Assembly (NCBI RefSeq): GCF_006345815.1 | Contig: NZ_VCIG01000042.1 | Span: forward strand, 420,990 to 484,989 | Direction: 5' to 3' | Length of the DNA: 64,000 bases | Origin: Ochrobactrum sp. CGA5 | GTDB taxonomy: Bacteria > Pseudomonadota > Alphaproteobacteria > Rhizobiales > Rhizobiaceae | In this document: positions 36,728 through 45,802 of the stretch, piece by piece | Layout: every line of letters starts with the position of its first letter | Position numbering within the stretch: the stretch's first letter is position 1 | Made by a program: the position numbers and the translations under genes | The notes under the pieces: generated by a model | What the model saw: the letters and a program-made list of their open reading frames with translations, nothing else | What the model was told of the DNA's origin: nothing | Database searches by the model: none

Positions 36728-37381
36728 ATGCGGGAAATGATCCGCCATCAGGCGCAATCGATTTTCGGTTCGTTTCTGGCAATCCTGTCGCGCGGGATCA
36801 CCGGCGTGCGGCCAATCTGGAGCGGCACTGGTCCGTCGCGCAATCAGCGCATCTATTTTGCCAATCACACAAGCCATGGCGATTTCATCCTGCTTGCCTC
36901 CTGTCTCGATCAGGAAGAGCGCGCGCGTACCCGCGCTGTTGCAGGTGCCGATTACTGGCGAGGCAATCGCGTCCGCCAGTTCATGGCCGAAGTTCTGTTG
37001 CGCACCGTACTCGTTGAACGCAACTGGGTTGAGCGCACACAGGATCCGATGGAAGTGATGCTGAAGGCGCTGGCCGAGGGGCACTCGCTCATCATCTTTC
37101 CCGAAGGCACGCGCAACATGACCGATGAGGCGCTGTTGCGTTTTCGTTCCGGCCTCTACAATCTGGCGCTGGCGCGTCCCGATGTCGAACTGGTGCCGTG
37201 CTGGATCGAAAATATGTCGCGAGTGCTGCCCAAGGGTGCCATGCTGCCCGTGCCGCTTCTGTGCCGGGTTATTTTCGGTGCGCCGGTGCAGCTTCGCGAT
37301 GGCGAGGACCGCAAGGAATTTCTCGCCCGTGCCCGCCAGAGCCTTCTCGATATCCAGCCCCATAACGGTAAACATCCATGA
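36728..37381 (+). CDS. PlsC-type lysophospholipid acyltransferase
   Basis: A protein of 217 residues. The glycerolipid acyltransferase boxes are N-H47-T-S-H-G-D52 (H-x4-D) and F-P-E-G-T-R-N (124-130). It would transfer an acyl chain to a lysophospholipid such as 1-acylglycerol-3-phosphate. It is overlapped in ATGA by the cytidylyltransferase gene. Together the two could make a CDP-diacylglycerol pool for the divergent phosphatidyltransferase. Confidence 0.88.
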   Translation: MREMIRHQAQSIFGSFLAILSRGITGVRPIWSGTGPSRNQRIYFANHTSHGDFILLASCLDQEERARTRAVAGADYWRGNRVRQFMAEVLLRTVLVERNWVERTQDPMEVMLKALAEGHSLIIFPEGTRNMTDEALLRFRSGLYNLALARPDVELVPCWIENMSRVLPKGAMLPVPLLCRVIFGAPVQLRDGEDRKEFLARARQSLLDIQPHNGKHP

Positions 37382-38307
37382 GCGAAACGACCCGATTATT
37401 CCTTGGCCTCATGGGCGTTCTGATAACGGCAAGCGCGGTTGCCGGTGTTCTTTCATGGCGCGCGCAGAAGCCGCTCTCATCCACACTGCTCAATCTCAAT
37501 GCCCGCATCAAGGCGTGGTGGATCATGGTCGGGGCCATGTGCATAGCCTTCCTGTTCGGGAAAGGCGGGGTGATCATGCTGTTCGCGCTGATCTCGTTCG
37601 CCGCCTTGCGCGAATATGCGACGCTGACGCAGACACGACGCGCCGACCACCGCGTGCTGCTGGGGATGTTCCTGCTGGTCATTCCGGTACAATATTATCT
37701 GATATGGATCGACTGGTATGGGCTCTATTCCATTTTCATCCCGGTTTACTGCTTCCTCGCCATGCCGGTTTTGACCGCCCTTTCCGGGGATACGTCGCGC
37801 TTTCTGGAGCGTATCAGCGAGCAGCAATGGGGCATCATGCTGTCAGTCTATTGTATCAGCCACGTGCCCGCCTTGATGACGCTGGACATTCCCGGTTTCG
37901 ATGGCAAAAAGCTGCTTCTGATCGCGTTTCTTGTGGCCACGGTGCAGGGCAGCGATGTGCTGCAATATATTTTTGGAAAGCTGTTTGGAAAACATCGCAT
38001 CGCGCCCAGCATATCGCCATCCAAGACCTGGGAAGGGTTTGTCGGCGGGGTCGCTAGCGCCTCGCTTCTGGGCGCCGGGCTTGCCTGGCTCACGCCGTTT
38101 TCGCCGGTGCAGGCGGGCGCCCTGGCGGCGACATCATGCATCATGGGTTTCTTCGGCGGTCTGGTGGCTTCCGCCATCAAGCGCGACCGCGGTGTTAAAG
38201 ACTGGGGCCACATGATCGAAGGACATGGCGGCATGCTCGACCGCGCCGATAGCCTCGTCTTTTCGGCACCCGTCTTCTTCCATATCGTGCGCTACTTCTG
38301 GACCTGA
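37378..38307 (+). CDS. phosphatidate cytidylyltransferase, CdsA family (YnbB-like)
   Basis: A 309-residue membrane enzyme with about eight helices, making CDP-diacylglycerol from phosphatidate and CTP. The family signature is complete: S-A-I-K-R-D-R-G-V-K-D-W-G then H-G-G-M-L-D-R-A-D-S near the C terminus, preceded by S-P-S-K-T-W-E-G-F. It is the last gene of the operon and ends 10 bases before the convergent narR gene. Because a housekeeping cdsA is expected elsewhere, this is probably a specialised copy. Confidence 0.9.
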   Translation: MSETTRLFLGLMGVLITASAVAGVLSWRAQKPLSSTLLNLNARIKAWWIMVGAMCIAFLFGKGGVIMLFALISFAALREYATLTQTRRADHRVLLGMFLLVIPVQYYLIWIDWYGLYSIFIPVYCFLAMPVLTALSGDTSRFLERISEQQWGIMLSVYCISHVPALMTLDIPGFDGKKLLLIAFLVATVQGSDVLQYIFGKLFGKHRIAPSISPSKTWEGFVGGVASASLLGAGLAWLTPFSPVQAGALAATSCIMGFFGGLVASAIKRDRGVKDWGHMIEGHGGMLDRADSLVFSAPVFFHIVRYFWT

Positions 38308-38317
38308 GACGGAAGCT

Positions 38318-39037
38318 TTAAACCCTGTCGACTGTACGCGCCGGTTCTTCTCTGTCGATCAGATGGGAAGGTGCTGCGAATTGCAGCAGCTTGTTCTTGT
38401 TCGTGATCTTGATCGCGGATGCCTGCACACTGACGCCATGCGAGACGAGCGTTGCAAAATTGCGCGACAGGTTTTCCGGCGTCATGCCGAGATAGGCGGC
38501 AAGCGTCCGTTTTTCATAAGGGATCATCACGACGTCCGCGTCGTTGTTCAACAGCGATTCCTTGACGATCCAGTTGGCGAGACGCTGTACACTGCTTCGC
38601 AGTTTTTGCGCCTTCAGTTCTTTTACCAGGCGTCGATAGGAGCGTGCGGTTTCAAAGACGACAGCGCGCATGAAGCCTACATCCTCGCTCATCAAATCCC
38701 GGACCAGGCTTGAGGGCGCCATCAACACGCGGGTGGCCGTCAGGGTCTGCGCGGTTTGCAGGCACACATCATCATTGAGCACGGCCGCGAGAATGAATAT
38801 GTCGCCTGCGCGGAGTATCTCCAGTGCGGTCTCGCCCTCGTCCGATTTCGCCGACATGAGCACAAGACCATCGAGGATTGCGAACAGAAAGTCCGCAGGC
38901 TCGTCTTCCTTGATCAAGGTCGTCCGCGGCGGAAATGACTGAACGAAGCTCGGACGTATGATCCGCTCGAACGTGGCATCCGCCATATCCATGAAAAGCG
39001 GCAAATTTCTCAATGCGTCTATGTCTTCCTTCCGCAT
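38318..39037 (-). CDS. narR: Crp/Fnr-family regulator, NarR type
   Basis: A protein of 239 residues. The N-terminal cyclic-nucleotide-binding-like domain has only one cysteine (in D-D-V-C-L), so it lacks the [4Fe-4S] cluster ligands of FNR. The C-terminal helix-turn-helix recognition helix reads P-E-N-L-S-R-N, giving the E..SR contacts that read TTGAT half-sites. It is divergent from narK, as in Paracoccus, where NarR activates narK and narGHJI in response to nitrate or nitrite. Two TTGAT boxes lie in the shared intergenic region, one 44 bases before its own start, suggesting autoregulation. Confidence 0.85.
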   Translation of the reverse strand: MRKEDIDALRNLPLFMDMADATFERIIRPSFVQSFPPRTTLIKEDEPADFLFAILDGLVLMSAKSDEGETALEILRAGDIFILAAVLNDDVCLQTAQTLTATRVLMAPSSLVRDLMSEDVGFMRAVVFETARSYRRLVKELKAQKLRSSVQRLANWIVKESLLNNDADVVMIPYEKRTLAAYLGMTPENLSRNFATLVSHGVSVQASAIKITNKNKLLQFAAPSHLIDREEPARTVDRV

Positions 39038-39080
39038 TAAACCTCACTTTTATACTCAAGTTCTGATGTGTCAATTATGC

Positions 39081-39094
39081 TTGATAAATATCAA
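39081..39094. promoter_or_regulatory. FNR/NarR-type box upstream of narR
   Basis: A perfect palindromic anaerobox, TTGAT-AAAT-ATCAA, 44 bases upstream of the narR start. Its sequence fits the E..SR recognition helix of NarR or of an FNR/FnrN protein. The half-site-like sequence TTGATCAA near 39124 is weaker. Confidence 0.75.
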
Positions 39095-39192
39095 TTAAAC
39101 AATATGAATAAATCAATACTTTGATCAAATTAAATCTATTTTTGCTGTTAACGTACGAATATTTAAAATTCAACTTGAATAGTCTGCCGATA

Positions 39193-39206
39193 TTGATCTT
39201 AATCAA
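39193..39206. promoter_or_regulatory. FNR/NarR-type box upstream of narK
   Basis: A perfect TTGAT-CTTA-ATCAA palindrome, 70 bases upstream of the narK start, at a distance suitable for class II activation around -41.5 if the transcript starts near 39241. Confidence 0.8.
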
Positions 39207-39276
39207 TGTATTCATCTGACAGCCGACGCATAAGTGCCAACGAAACCTTCCATGGTATTCAATTCGGAGTACGCCT

Positions 39277-42014
39277 ATGCAACATGTCGCAGGGGAAAAT
39301 CCCAGGGCGCAGACCACGGCGCTAGCGATGAGTACGACCGCTTTTACCGTCTGTTTTGCGGTCTGGACCATCTTTGCAATCATCGGCATTGAAATTCGAT
39401 CCGAGCTTGGCTTGACCGAAACCCAGTTCGGCCTGCTCGTCGGCACACCTATCCTGACCGGATCGCTGATCCGGGTGATCCTAGGCATATGGGCGGATCG
39501 TTATGGCGGCCGCGCCATTTTCACGCTCACGATGCTGGTCTCGGCGGTTGCCACCTATCTTCTGACATACGCCACCACCTATCCCCAGATGCTGATTGCA
39601 GCGCTGGGCGTCGGCGTGGCAGGCGGGTCTTTCGCGGTTGGCGTCGCCTATGTCTCGCGCTGGTACCCGCCAGAAAAGCAGGGTGTCGCGCTTGGGGTTT
39701 TTGGCGCGGGCAATGTCGGCGCGGCGGTGACGAAGTTCTTCGCGCCGATGGTCATGGTTGCACTGGGCTGGCATGCGGTTGCCGAAATCTGGGCCGCTGC
39801 GATGGTTGTCATGGCGCTGATTTTCTATTTCACCACGAGCGATGATCCCGTTCTGGTCGAGCGTCGGCGCAAAGGCGAAAAACCGACCAGCACCCTGATG
39901 GAGCTGGAGCCGCTGAAGAATATTCAGGTCTGGCGTTTCTCGCTGTATTATTTCTTCGTCTTTGGCGCTTTCGTGGCTCTTGCACTGTGGCTGCCGCAAT
40001 ATCTGATTCATGTCTATGGCGTCGATATTCGCCTCGCAGGCATAATCGCGGCGTTCTTCTCCGTCCCGGCCAGCCTTTTCCGCGCCTATGGCGGACATCT
40101 TTCGGATGTCTACGGCGCACGTCGGGTCATGTACTGGACCTTCGCCGTTTCGCTGGTCGCAACCTTCGTGCTGTCTTATCCACCGACGGATTATGTCATT
40201 CAGAGCGATAACGGTCCGCTGGCTTTCCACGCCGAAATGGGCGTGATCGGCTTCACTATCACGGTTTTCATCCTCGGCTTTTTCATGGCTTTGGGCAAGG
40301 CAGCCGTCTTCAAGCATATCCCTGTCTATTATCCAGGCAATGTTGGCGCTGTCGGCGGTCTCGTTGGTATGATCGGTGGCCTTGGTGGCTTTATCCTGCC
40401 GATCCTGTTCGGTGTGCTGCTGGATCAGACCGGCCTCTGGACGAGCTGCTTCATGCTCCTGTTTGTGATCGTTGCGGTTTCCTTTGCGTGGATGCATGTC
40501 TCGATCCGCCAGATGGAACGCGCCTCGCAAGGCACGGCCACGGAAGAGCTTCCGGCCTTCGCCGAATTGCAGGGTCTGAAGAAGGCCGAAATCAAGCCGG
40601 CAAAGGGCGATTCCGTCCTTACCGACTGGCGCCCGGACGATCCAACCTTCTGGGAACAGAAGGGAAGGAAGATCGCGAAGCGCAATCTGTGGCTCTCCAT
40701 CCCGGCGCTTCTCCTGTCCTTCGCCATCTGGCAGGTCTGGTCTGTGGTGGTGGCGAAGCTGCCGCTGGTGGTTAACAGTTTACGACCGACCAGCTCTTCT
40801 GGCTGGCAGCGCTCCCCGGCATTTCGGGCGCGACCTTCCGTATCTTCTATTCCTTCATGGTGCCGATCTTCGGTGGACGCCTTTGGACGACATTGACGAC
40901 CTGGTCGCTGGTTATTCCGGCCATCGGTATCGGCTATGCGGTACAGAATCCGAACACGCCTTACTTCATCTTCCTGTTGCTGGCGCTGTGCTGTGGCTTC
41001 GGTGGCGGCAATTTTGCCTCCTCCATGTCCAACATCTCGTTCTTCTTCCCGAAGCATGAAAAGGGCAATGCGGCGGCGCTCAATGCGGGCCTCGGCAATC
41101 TTGGCGTCAGCGTCGTGCAGTTCGTGGTTCCGCTGGTCATCACTGCCGGTATATTCGGCAAGCTTGGCGGTGATCCGGCAATGGTTGCCACCGAAGCCGG
41201 CAGCACACCGCTCTGGTTGCAGAATGCCGGCTTTTTCTTCGTGCCGTTCATCGTCGTCACGGCTTTCGCCAATTGGTTCGGCATGAACGATATTGCGTCG
41301 GCCAAGGCTTCGTTTGCCGACCAGGCCGTCATTTTCCGCCGCAAGCACAACTGGATTATGTGCTGGCTTTATACGGGGACTTTCGGCTCTTTCATTGGCT
41401 ACTCGGCTGGCTTCCCGCTTCTGACCAACATCCTGTTCCCGGAAGTGAATGCGCTTCAGTTCGCCTTTCTCGGGCCTCTGGTCGGCGCGCTGTCGCGGTC
41501 GGGTTCCGGCTGGCTGGCGGACAAGTATGGCGGGGGCCGCGTCACTATCTGGGCATTTGTGCTGATGATGGTCGGCGTGGCTGGCGTGCTGTACTTCGTC
41601 GGCGTCAAGGATCAGCCGAATGCTTTCTGGGGCTTCTTCGCTTCCTTCGTCCTGCTGTTCTTCGCGACTGGTATCGGCAATGCCTCCACCTTCCAGATGA
41701 TCCCGGCGATCATGTCGAAGGAAATGGTACGGCTGATGCCAAACGCTACTCCGGAAGAGCGCCGTCATGAAGCGGACAAGGAATCTGCTGCCATCACCGG
41801 CTTCACCTCGGCCATTGCTGCCTTCGGCGCCTTCTTCATCCCGAAGGGCTACGGCACCTCGATCAGCATGACCGGCGGACCGGAAGCGGCACTTTGGGCC
41901 TTCCTGATCTTCTACGTGACGTGCCTCGTCATCACGTGGGGCGTCTACACCCGAAAAGGCGGCCTGCTCTATGACGTGGAGCACCGCAGCAAACAAGCCG
42001 CTGCCGCTGCCTGA
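39277..42014 (+). pseudogene. narK: narK1-narK2 fused nitrate/nitrite transporter with a frameshift
   Basis: Two adjoining frames make one double-length major-facilitator protein of about 912 residues. Frame 1 (39277 to about 40770) is NarK1-like, with about 12 helices. Frame 2 (from 40776 to 42014) is NarK2-like, starting in T-T-D-Q-L-F-W-L-A-A-L-P-G and holding G-L-G-N-L-G-V-S-V-V-Q-F. The break is at about 40773-40776: one missing base puts a TAA in the second frame, while frame 1 runs on as nonsense to 40896. NarK fusions of this type are known in Paracoccus nar clusters (nitrate:proton symport plus nitrate/nitrite exchange). It is either an assembly error or a true mutation; both halves otherwise look intact. 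Confidence 0.85.
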
Positions 42015-42037
42015 AGAAATCAAGTGAGGATAAAATC

Positions 42038-45000
42038 ATGAGTCTACTCCTCGATCGCCTGAACTTTCTTGCGCGCAAGAATGTCGGCACCTTCTCGGAA
42101 GGCCATGGCGTCACGACCAATGAAAACCGTGACTGGGAAGACGCCTATCGCAAGCGCTGGCAGCACGACAAGATTGTCCGCTCCACCCATGGCGTGAACT
42201 GCACCGGCTCCTGCTCGTGGAAGGTCTATGTCAAGGGTGGTATCATCACCTGGGAAACCCAGCAGACCGACTATCCGCGCACCCGCGCCGATCTGCCGAA
42301 CCACGAACCGCGCGGCTGTTCGCGCGGGGCAAGCTATAGCTGGTATGTCTATTCTGCCAATCGTGTGAAATACCCGCTGATCCGCTCCCGTCTCCTGAAG
42401 CTGTGGCGCAGGGAGCGTACCTTGAAAACGCCGGTCGCGGCGTGGGCAGCGATCCAACAGGACCCTGCCAAGCGTGCCGACTATATGAAGGTGCGCGGTC
42501 TTGGTGGTTTTGTCCGCGCTACGTGGGAAGAGGTCAACGAGATCATCGCTGCGGCCAACGCCTATACGGCCAAGACATATGGGCCGGACCGGGTGATCGG
42601 ATTCTCGCCGATCCCGGCCATGTCGATGGTGTCCTATGCAGCGGGCTCGCGCTACCTGTCGTTGCTCGGCGGCGTCTGCATGTCGTTCTATGACTGGTAT
42701 TGTGACCTGCCGCCCGCTTCACCCATGACGTGGGGCGAACAGACCGACGTGCCGGAATCGGCTGACTGGTACAATGCGGGTTTCCTGATGCTCTGGGGCT
42801 CCAATGTACCGCAGACGCGCACGCCGGACGCGCATTTCTACACGGAAGTGCGTTACAAAGGCACAAAGTCGGTTGTGGTCTCCCCCGATTATTCGGAGGC
42901 GGCGAAGTTTTCCGACCTGTGGCTGCATCCGAAACAGGGCACCGACGCCGCGCTTGCCATGGCGCTTGGCCATGTGATCCTGCGCGAATATCACCTCGAC
43001 CGGCAGGTGCCCTATTTCGAGGATTACTGCCGTAAATATTCTGATTTCCCGATGCTGGTCATGCTCACGAAGAAAGACGGACGCTATGTGCCGGACCGCT
43101 TCCTGCGCGCCTCCGACCTGAAGGACGATCTGGGCGAAGCAAACAATCCCGACTGGAAGACAGTGGCTTTCGACAGGAAATCAGGCGCCTATGTTGCCCC
43201 GCAAGGCTCCATCGGCTTCCGCTGGGGCGATGACGGCCAGTGGAACCTCGAAGAAAAGGATGGCCGGGGCAAGGATGTGGAACTCGCCAAGAGTTTCATT
43301 GAGGCGGGCGCGCACGATGCCGTGGCCGATGTGGCGTTCCCTTATTTTGGCAATCGCGAGCACGATTATTTCGAAGGCACCGACCATGACAGCGTGCTGG
43401 TGCGCAAGGTCCCGGCCCGCAAGCTCAAGCTGAAAAAGGGCGAGGTGCTGGTCGCAACAGTGTTCGATCTGTTTGCTGCCAATTACGGTTTGGATCGCGG
43501 GCTAGGCGATGAGAACTCAGCCAAGTCCTATGACGAAGGCTTGCCATACACTCCGGCCTGGGCCGAGAAGATCACCGGCGTCCCCCGCGACCAGATCATT
43601 GCTGTCGCCCGCGAGTTCGCAACCAATGCCGAAAAGACCAATGGTCGTTCCATGGTTATTCTCGGTGCCGGTCTCAATCACTGGTACCACATGGACATGA
43701 ACTATCGCGGCATCATCAACATGCTGGTGATGTGCGGTTGTATCGGTCAGTCTGGCGGCGGCTGGAGCCATTATGTGGGGCAGGAAAAGCTGCGTCCGCA
43801 GACCGGCTGGACAGCACTTGCCTTCGCGCTCGACTGGAGCCGTCCGCCACGCCACATGAACTCCACCTCGTTCTTTTATGCGCATACCGATCAGTGGCGC
43901 TACGAGACCGTGAAGGTGCAGGACATTCTCTCGCCCACCGCACCCGAAGGCGCGTGGGAAGGCACGATGATCGACTACAACATCCGTGCCGAGCGCATGG
44001 GCTGGCTGCCCTCCGCGCCGCAGCTCCAGACCAACCCGCTGGAGCTTGCCAAGGAGGCAGCCGCATCGGGCAAGGAGCCGAAAGACTTCATCGCGAATGC
44101 GCTGAAGAATGGCACCATCACCATGTCCTGCGAGGACCCGGACCACGAGGCCAACTGGCCGCGCAACATGTTCGTCTGGCGTTCCAACCTGTTAGGCTCA
44201 TCGGGTAAGGGGCATGAATATTTTCTGAAACACCTGCTTGGCACGTCCAACGGGCTGCTTGGCAAGGATCTGGGACAGGAAGGCGCACAGGAAAGTCGTG
44301 AGGCCGTGTGGCATGAGAATGCTCCCGAAGGAAAGCTCGACCTTCTGGTTACGCTTGATTTTCGCATGTCCACAACTTGCGCCTATTCCGATATCGTTCT
44401 GCCGACTGCCACCTGGTACGAGAAGAACGATCTCAATACGTCCGACATGCATCCGTTTATCCATCCGCTGTCGAGCGCAGCCGACCCGGCATGGGAAGCA
44501 CGGAGCGACTGGGAAATCTTCAAGGGAATTGCCCGGAAGTTCTCGGAAGTGGCGCCGGAAGTGCTGGGCGTCGAGAAGGACATCGTTCTCGTGCCCACCC
44601 TGCATGACACGGCGGGCGAGCTGGCGCAGCCTAAGGAGGTCCTCGATTGGAAGAAGGGTGAAGTCGAGCCAATCCCCGGCAAGACAATGCCCTCGGTTGT
44701 GGTTGTGGAGCGCGATTATCCAAACCTCTACAAGCGCTATACCTCCGTCGGGCCGCTCCTGGACAAGCTGGGCAATGGCGGCAAGGGCATTTCGTGGAAT
44801 ACCGAACACGAGGTCGAGCTGCTCGCCAAACTGAATGGCAAGGTGCATGAGCCGGGTGCGAGCGAGGGGCGCCCGCGCATCTATACCGACGTTGACGCAA
44901 CCGAGGTTATTCTGTCGCTCGCGCCGGAAACCAACGGCGAAGTGGCGGTCAAGGCATGGGAAGCGCTGTCGAAATTCACAGGCCGCGACCATTCTCATCT

Positions 45001-45802
45001 GGCTATCCCCAAGGAAGATGAGAAGATTCGCTATCGCGATATTGTTGCGCAGCCGCGCAAGATTATCTCGTCTCCCACATGGTCGGGCATCGAGTCCGAA
45101 ACCGTCTGCTATAATGCGGGCTATACCAACGTCCATGAGCTGATCCCGTGGCGCACGCTGACCGGCCGTCAGCAGCTCTATCAGGATCATCTGTGGATGC
45201 GCGCCTTCGGCGAGGGCTTCTGCGTCTATCGCCCGCCCATCGACACCAAGACGGTCAACCCGGCAATCCGCGAAAAGGCGGACGGCCAGCCGCATCTGGT
45301 GCTGAACTTCATCACGCCGCACCAGAAATGGGGCATCCACTCCACCTATACGGACAATCTCCTGATGCTGACGCTCAATCGCGGCGGGCCGGTTGTCTGG
45401 ATTTCGGAGCCGGATGCAGCAAGGGCCGGCATCGTCGATAATGACTGGGTGGAAGTCTACAACGCCAACGGCGCCATCGTGGCCCGTGCGGTCGTCTCCC
45501 AGCGCATGAAGGATGGAACCATCTTCATGTATCATGCGCAGGAGAAGATCGTGAACACGCCCGGCTCGCCGCTCACCGGCCAGCGCGGCGGCATTCACAA
45601 CTCAGTCACCCGCATCATCACAAAGCCGACGCATATGATCGGCGGCTACGCCCACCAGTCCTATGGCTTCAACTATTACGGAACCGTCGGCGCCAACCGC
45701 GACGAGTTCGTGGTCGTGCGCAAGCTCGACCATGTGGACTGGATGGAAGGGCCGCTTGAGGAAGGCAACCAGAGCTCCGCAGCGAAGGAGGCAGCAGAAT
45801 GA
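42038..45802 (+). CDS. narG: respiratory nitrate reductase alpha subunit
   Basis: A cytoplasm-facing molybdenum (bis-MGD) catalytic subunit of 1254 residues that reduces nitrate to nitrite. Near the N terminus the FS0 cluster ligands are visible in H-G-V-N-C-T-G-S-C and in R-G-C-S-R-G. The Mo-ligand Asp lies in S-F-Y-D-W-Y-C-D-L-P-P-A-S-P, as in E. coli NarG. GTGAGG lies before the ATG, 23 bases after narK. The gene overlaps narH in ATGA. Anaerobic induction is expected through NarR acting at the box before narK. Confidence 0.97.
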   Translation: MSLLLDRLNFLARKNVGTFSEGHGVTTNENRDWEDAYRKRWQHDKIVRSTHGVNCTGSCSWKVYVKGGIITWETQQTDYPRTRADLPNHEPRGCSRGASYSWYVYSANRVKYPLIRSRLLKLWRRERTLKTPVAAWAAIQQDPAKRADYMKVRGLGGFVRATWEEVNEIIAAANAYTAKTYGPDRVIGFSPIPAMSMVSYAAGSRYLSLLGGVCMSFYDWYCDLPPASPMTWGEQTDVPESADWYNAGFLMLWGSNVPQTRTPDAHFYTEVRYKGTKSVVVSPDYSEAAKFSDLWLHPKQGTDAALAMALGHVILREYHLDRQVPYFEDYCRKYSDFPMLVMLTKKDGRYVPDRFLRASDLKDDLGEANNPDWKTVAFDRKSGAYVAPQGSIGFRWGDDGQWNLEEKDGRGKDVELAKSFIEAGAHDAVADVAFPYFGNREHDYFEGTDHDSVLVRKVPARKLKLKKGEVLVATVFDLFAANYGLDRGLGDENSAKSYDEGLPYTPAWAEKITGVPRDQIIAVAREFATNAEKTNGRSMVILGAGLNHWYHMDMNYRGIINMLVMCGCIGQSGGGWSHYVGQEKLRPQTGWTALAFALDWSRPPRHMNSTSFFYAHTDQWRYETVKVQDILSPTAPEGAWEGTMIDYNIRAERMGWLPSAPQLQTNPLELAKEAAASGKEPKDFIANALKNGTITMSCEDPDHEANWPRNMFVWRSNLLGSSGKGHEYFLKHLLGTSNGLLGKDLGQEGAQESREAVWHENAPEGKLDLLVTLDFRMSTTCAYSDIVLPTATWYEKNDLNTSDMHPFIHPLSSAADPAWEARSDWEIFKGIARKFSEVAPEVLGVEKDIVLVPTLHDTAGELAQPKEVLDWKKGEVEPIPGKTMPSVVVVERDYPNLYKRYTSVGPLLDKLGNGGKGISWNTEHEVELLAKLNGKVHEPGASEGRPRIYTDVDATEVILSLAPETNGEVAVKAWEALSKFTGRDHSHLAIPKEDEKIRYRDIVAQPRKIISSPTWSGIESETVCYNAGYTNVHELIPWRTLTGRQQLYQDHLWMRAFGEGFCVYRPPIDTKTVNPAIREKADGQPHLVLNFITPHQKWGIHSTYTDNLLMLTLNRGGPVVWISEPDAARAGIVDNDWVEVYNANGAIVARAVVSQRMKDGTIFMYHAQEKIVNTPGSPLTGQRGGIHNSVTRIITKPTHMIGGYAHQSYGFNYYGTVGANRDEFVVVRKLDHVDWMEGPLEEGNQSSAAKEAAE

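Noticed and set aside
40425..42023. 532-codon minus-strand frame opposite narK
   Set aside because: Charged, low-complexity translation antisense to transporter helices; not a gene.
44198..45598. 466-codon minus-strand frame opposite narG
   Set aside because: Shadow of narG codon usage, with no motif or start signals.
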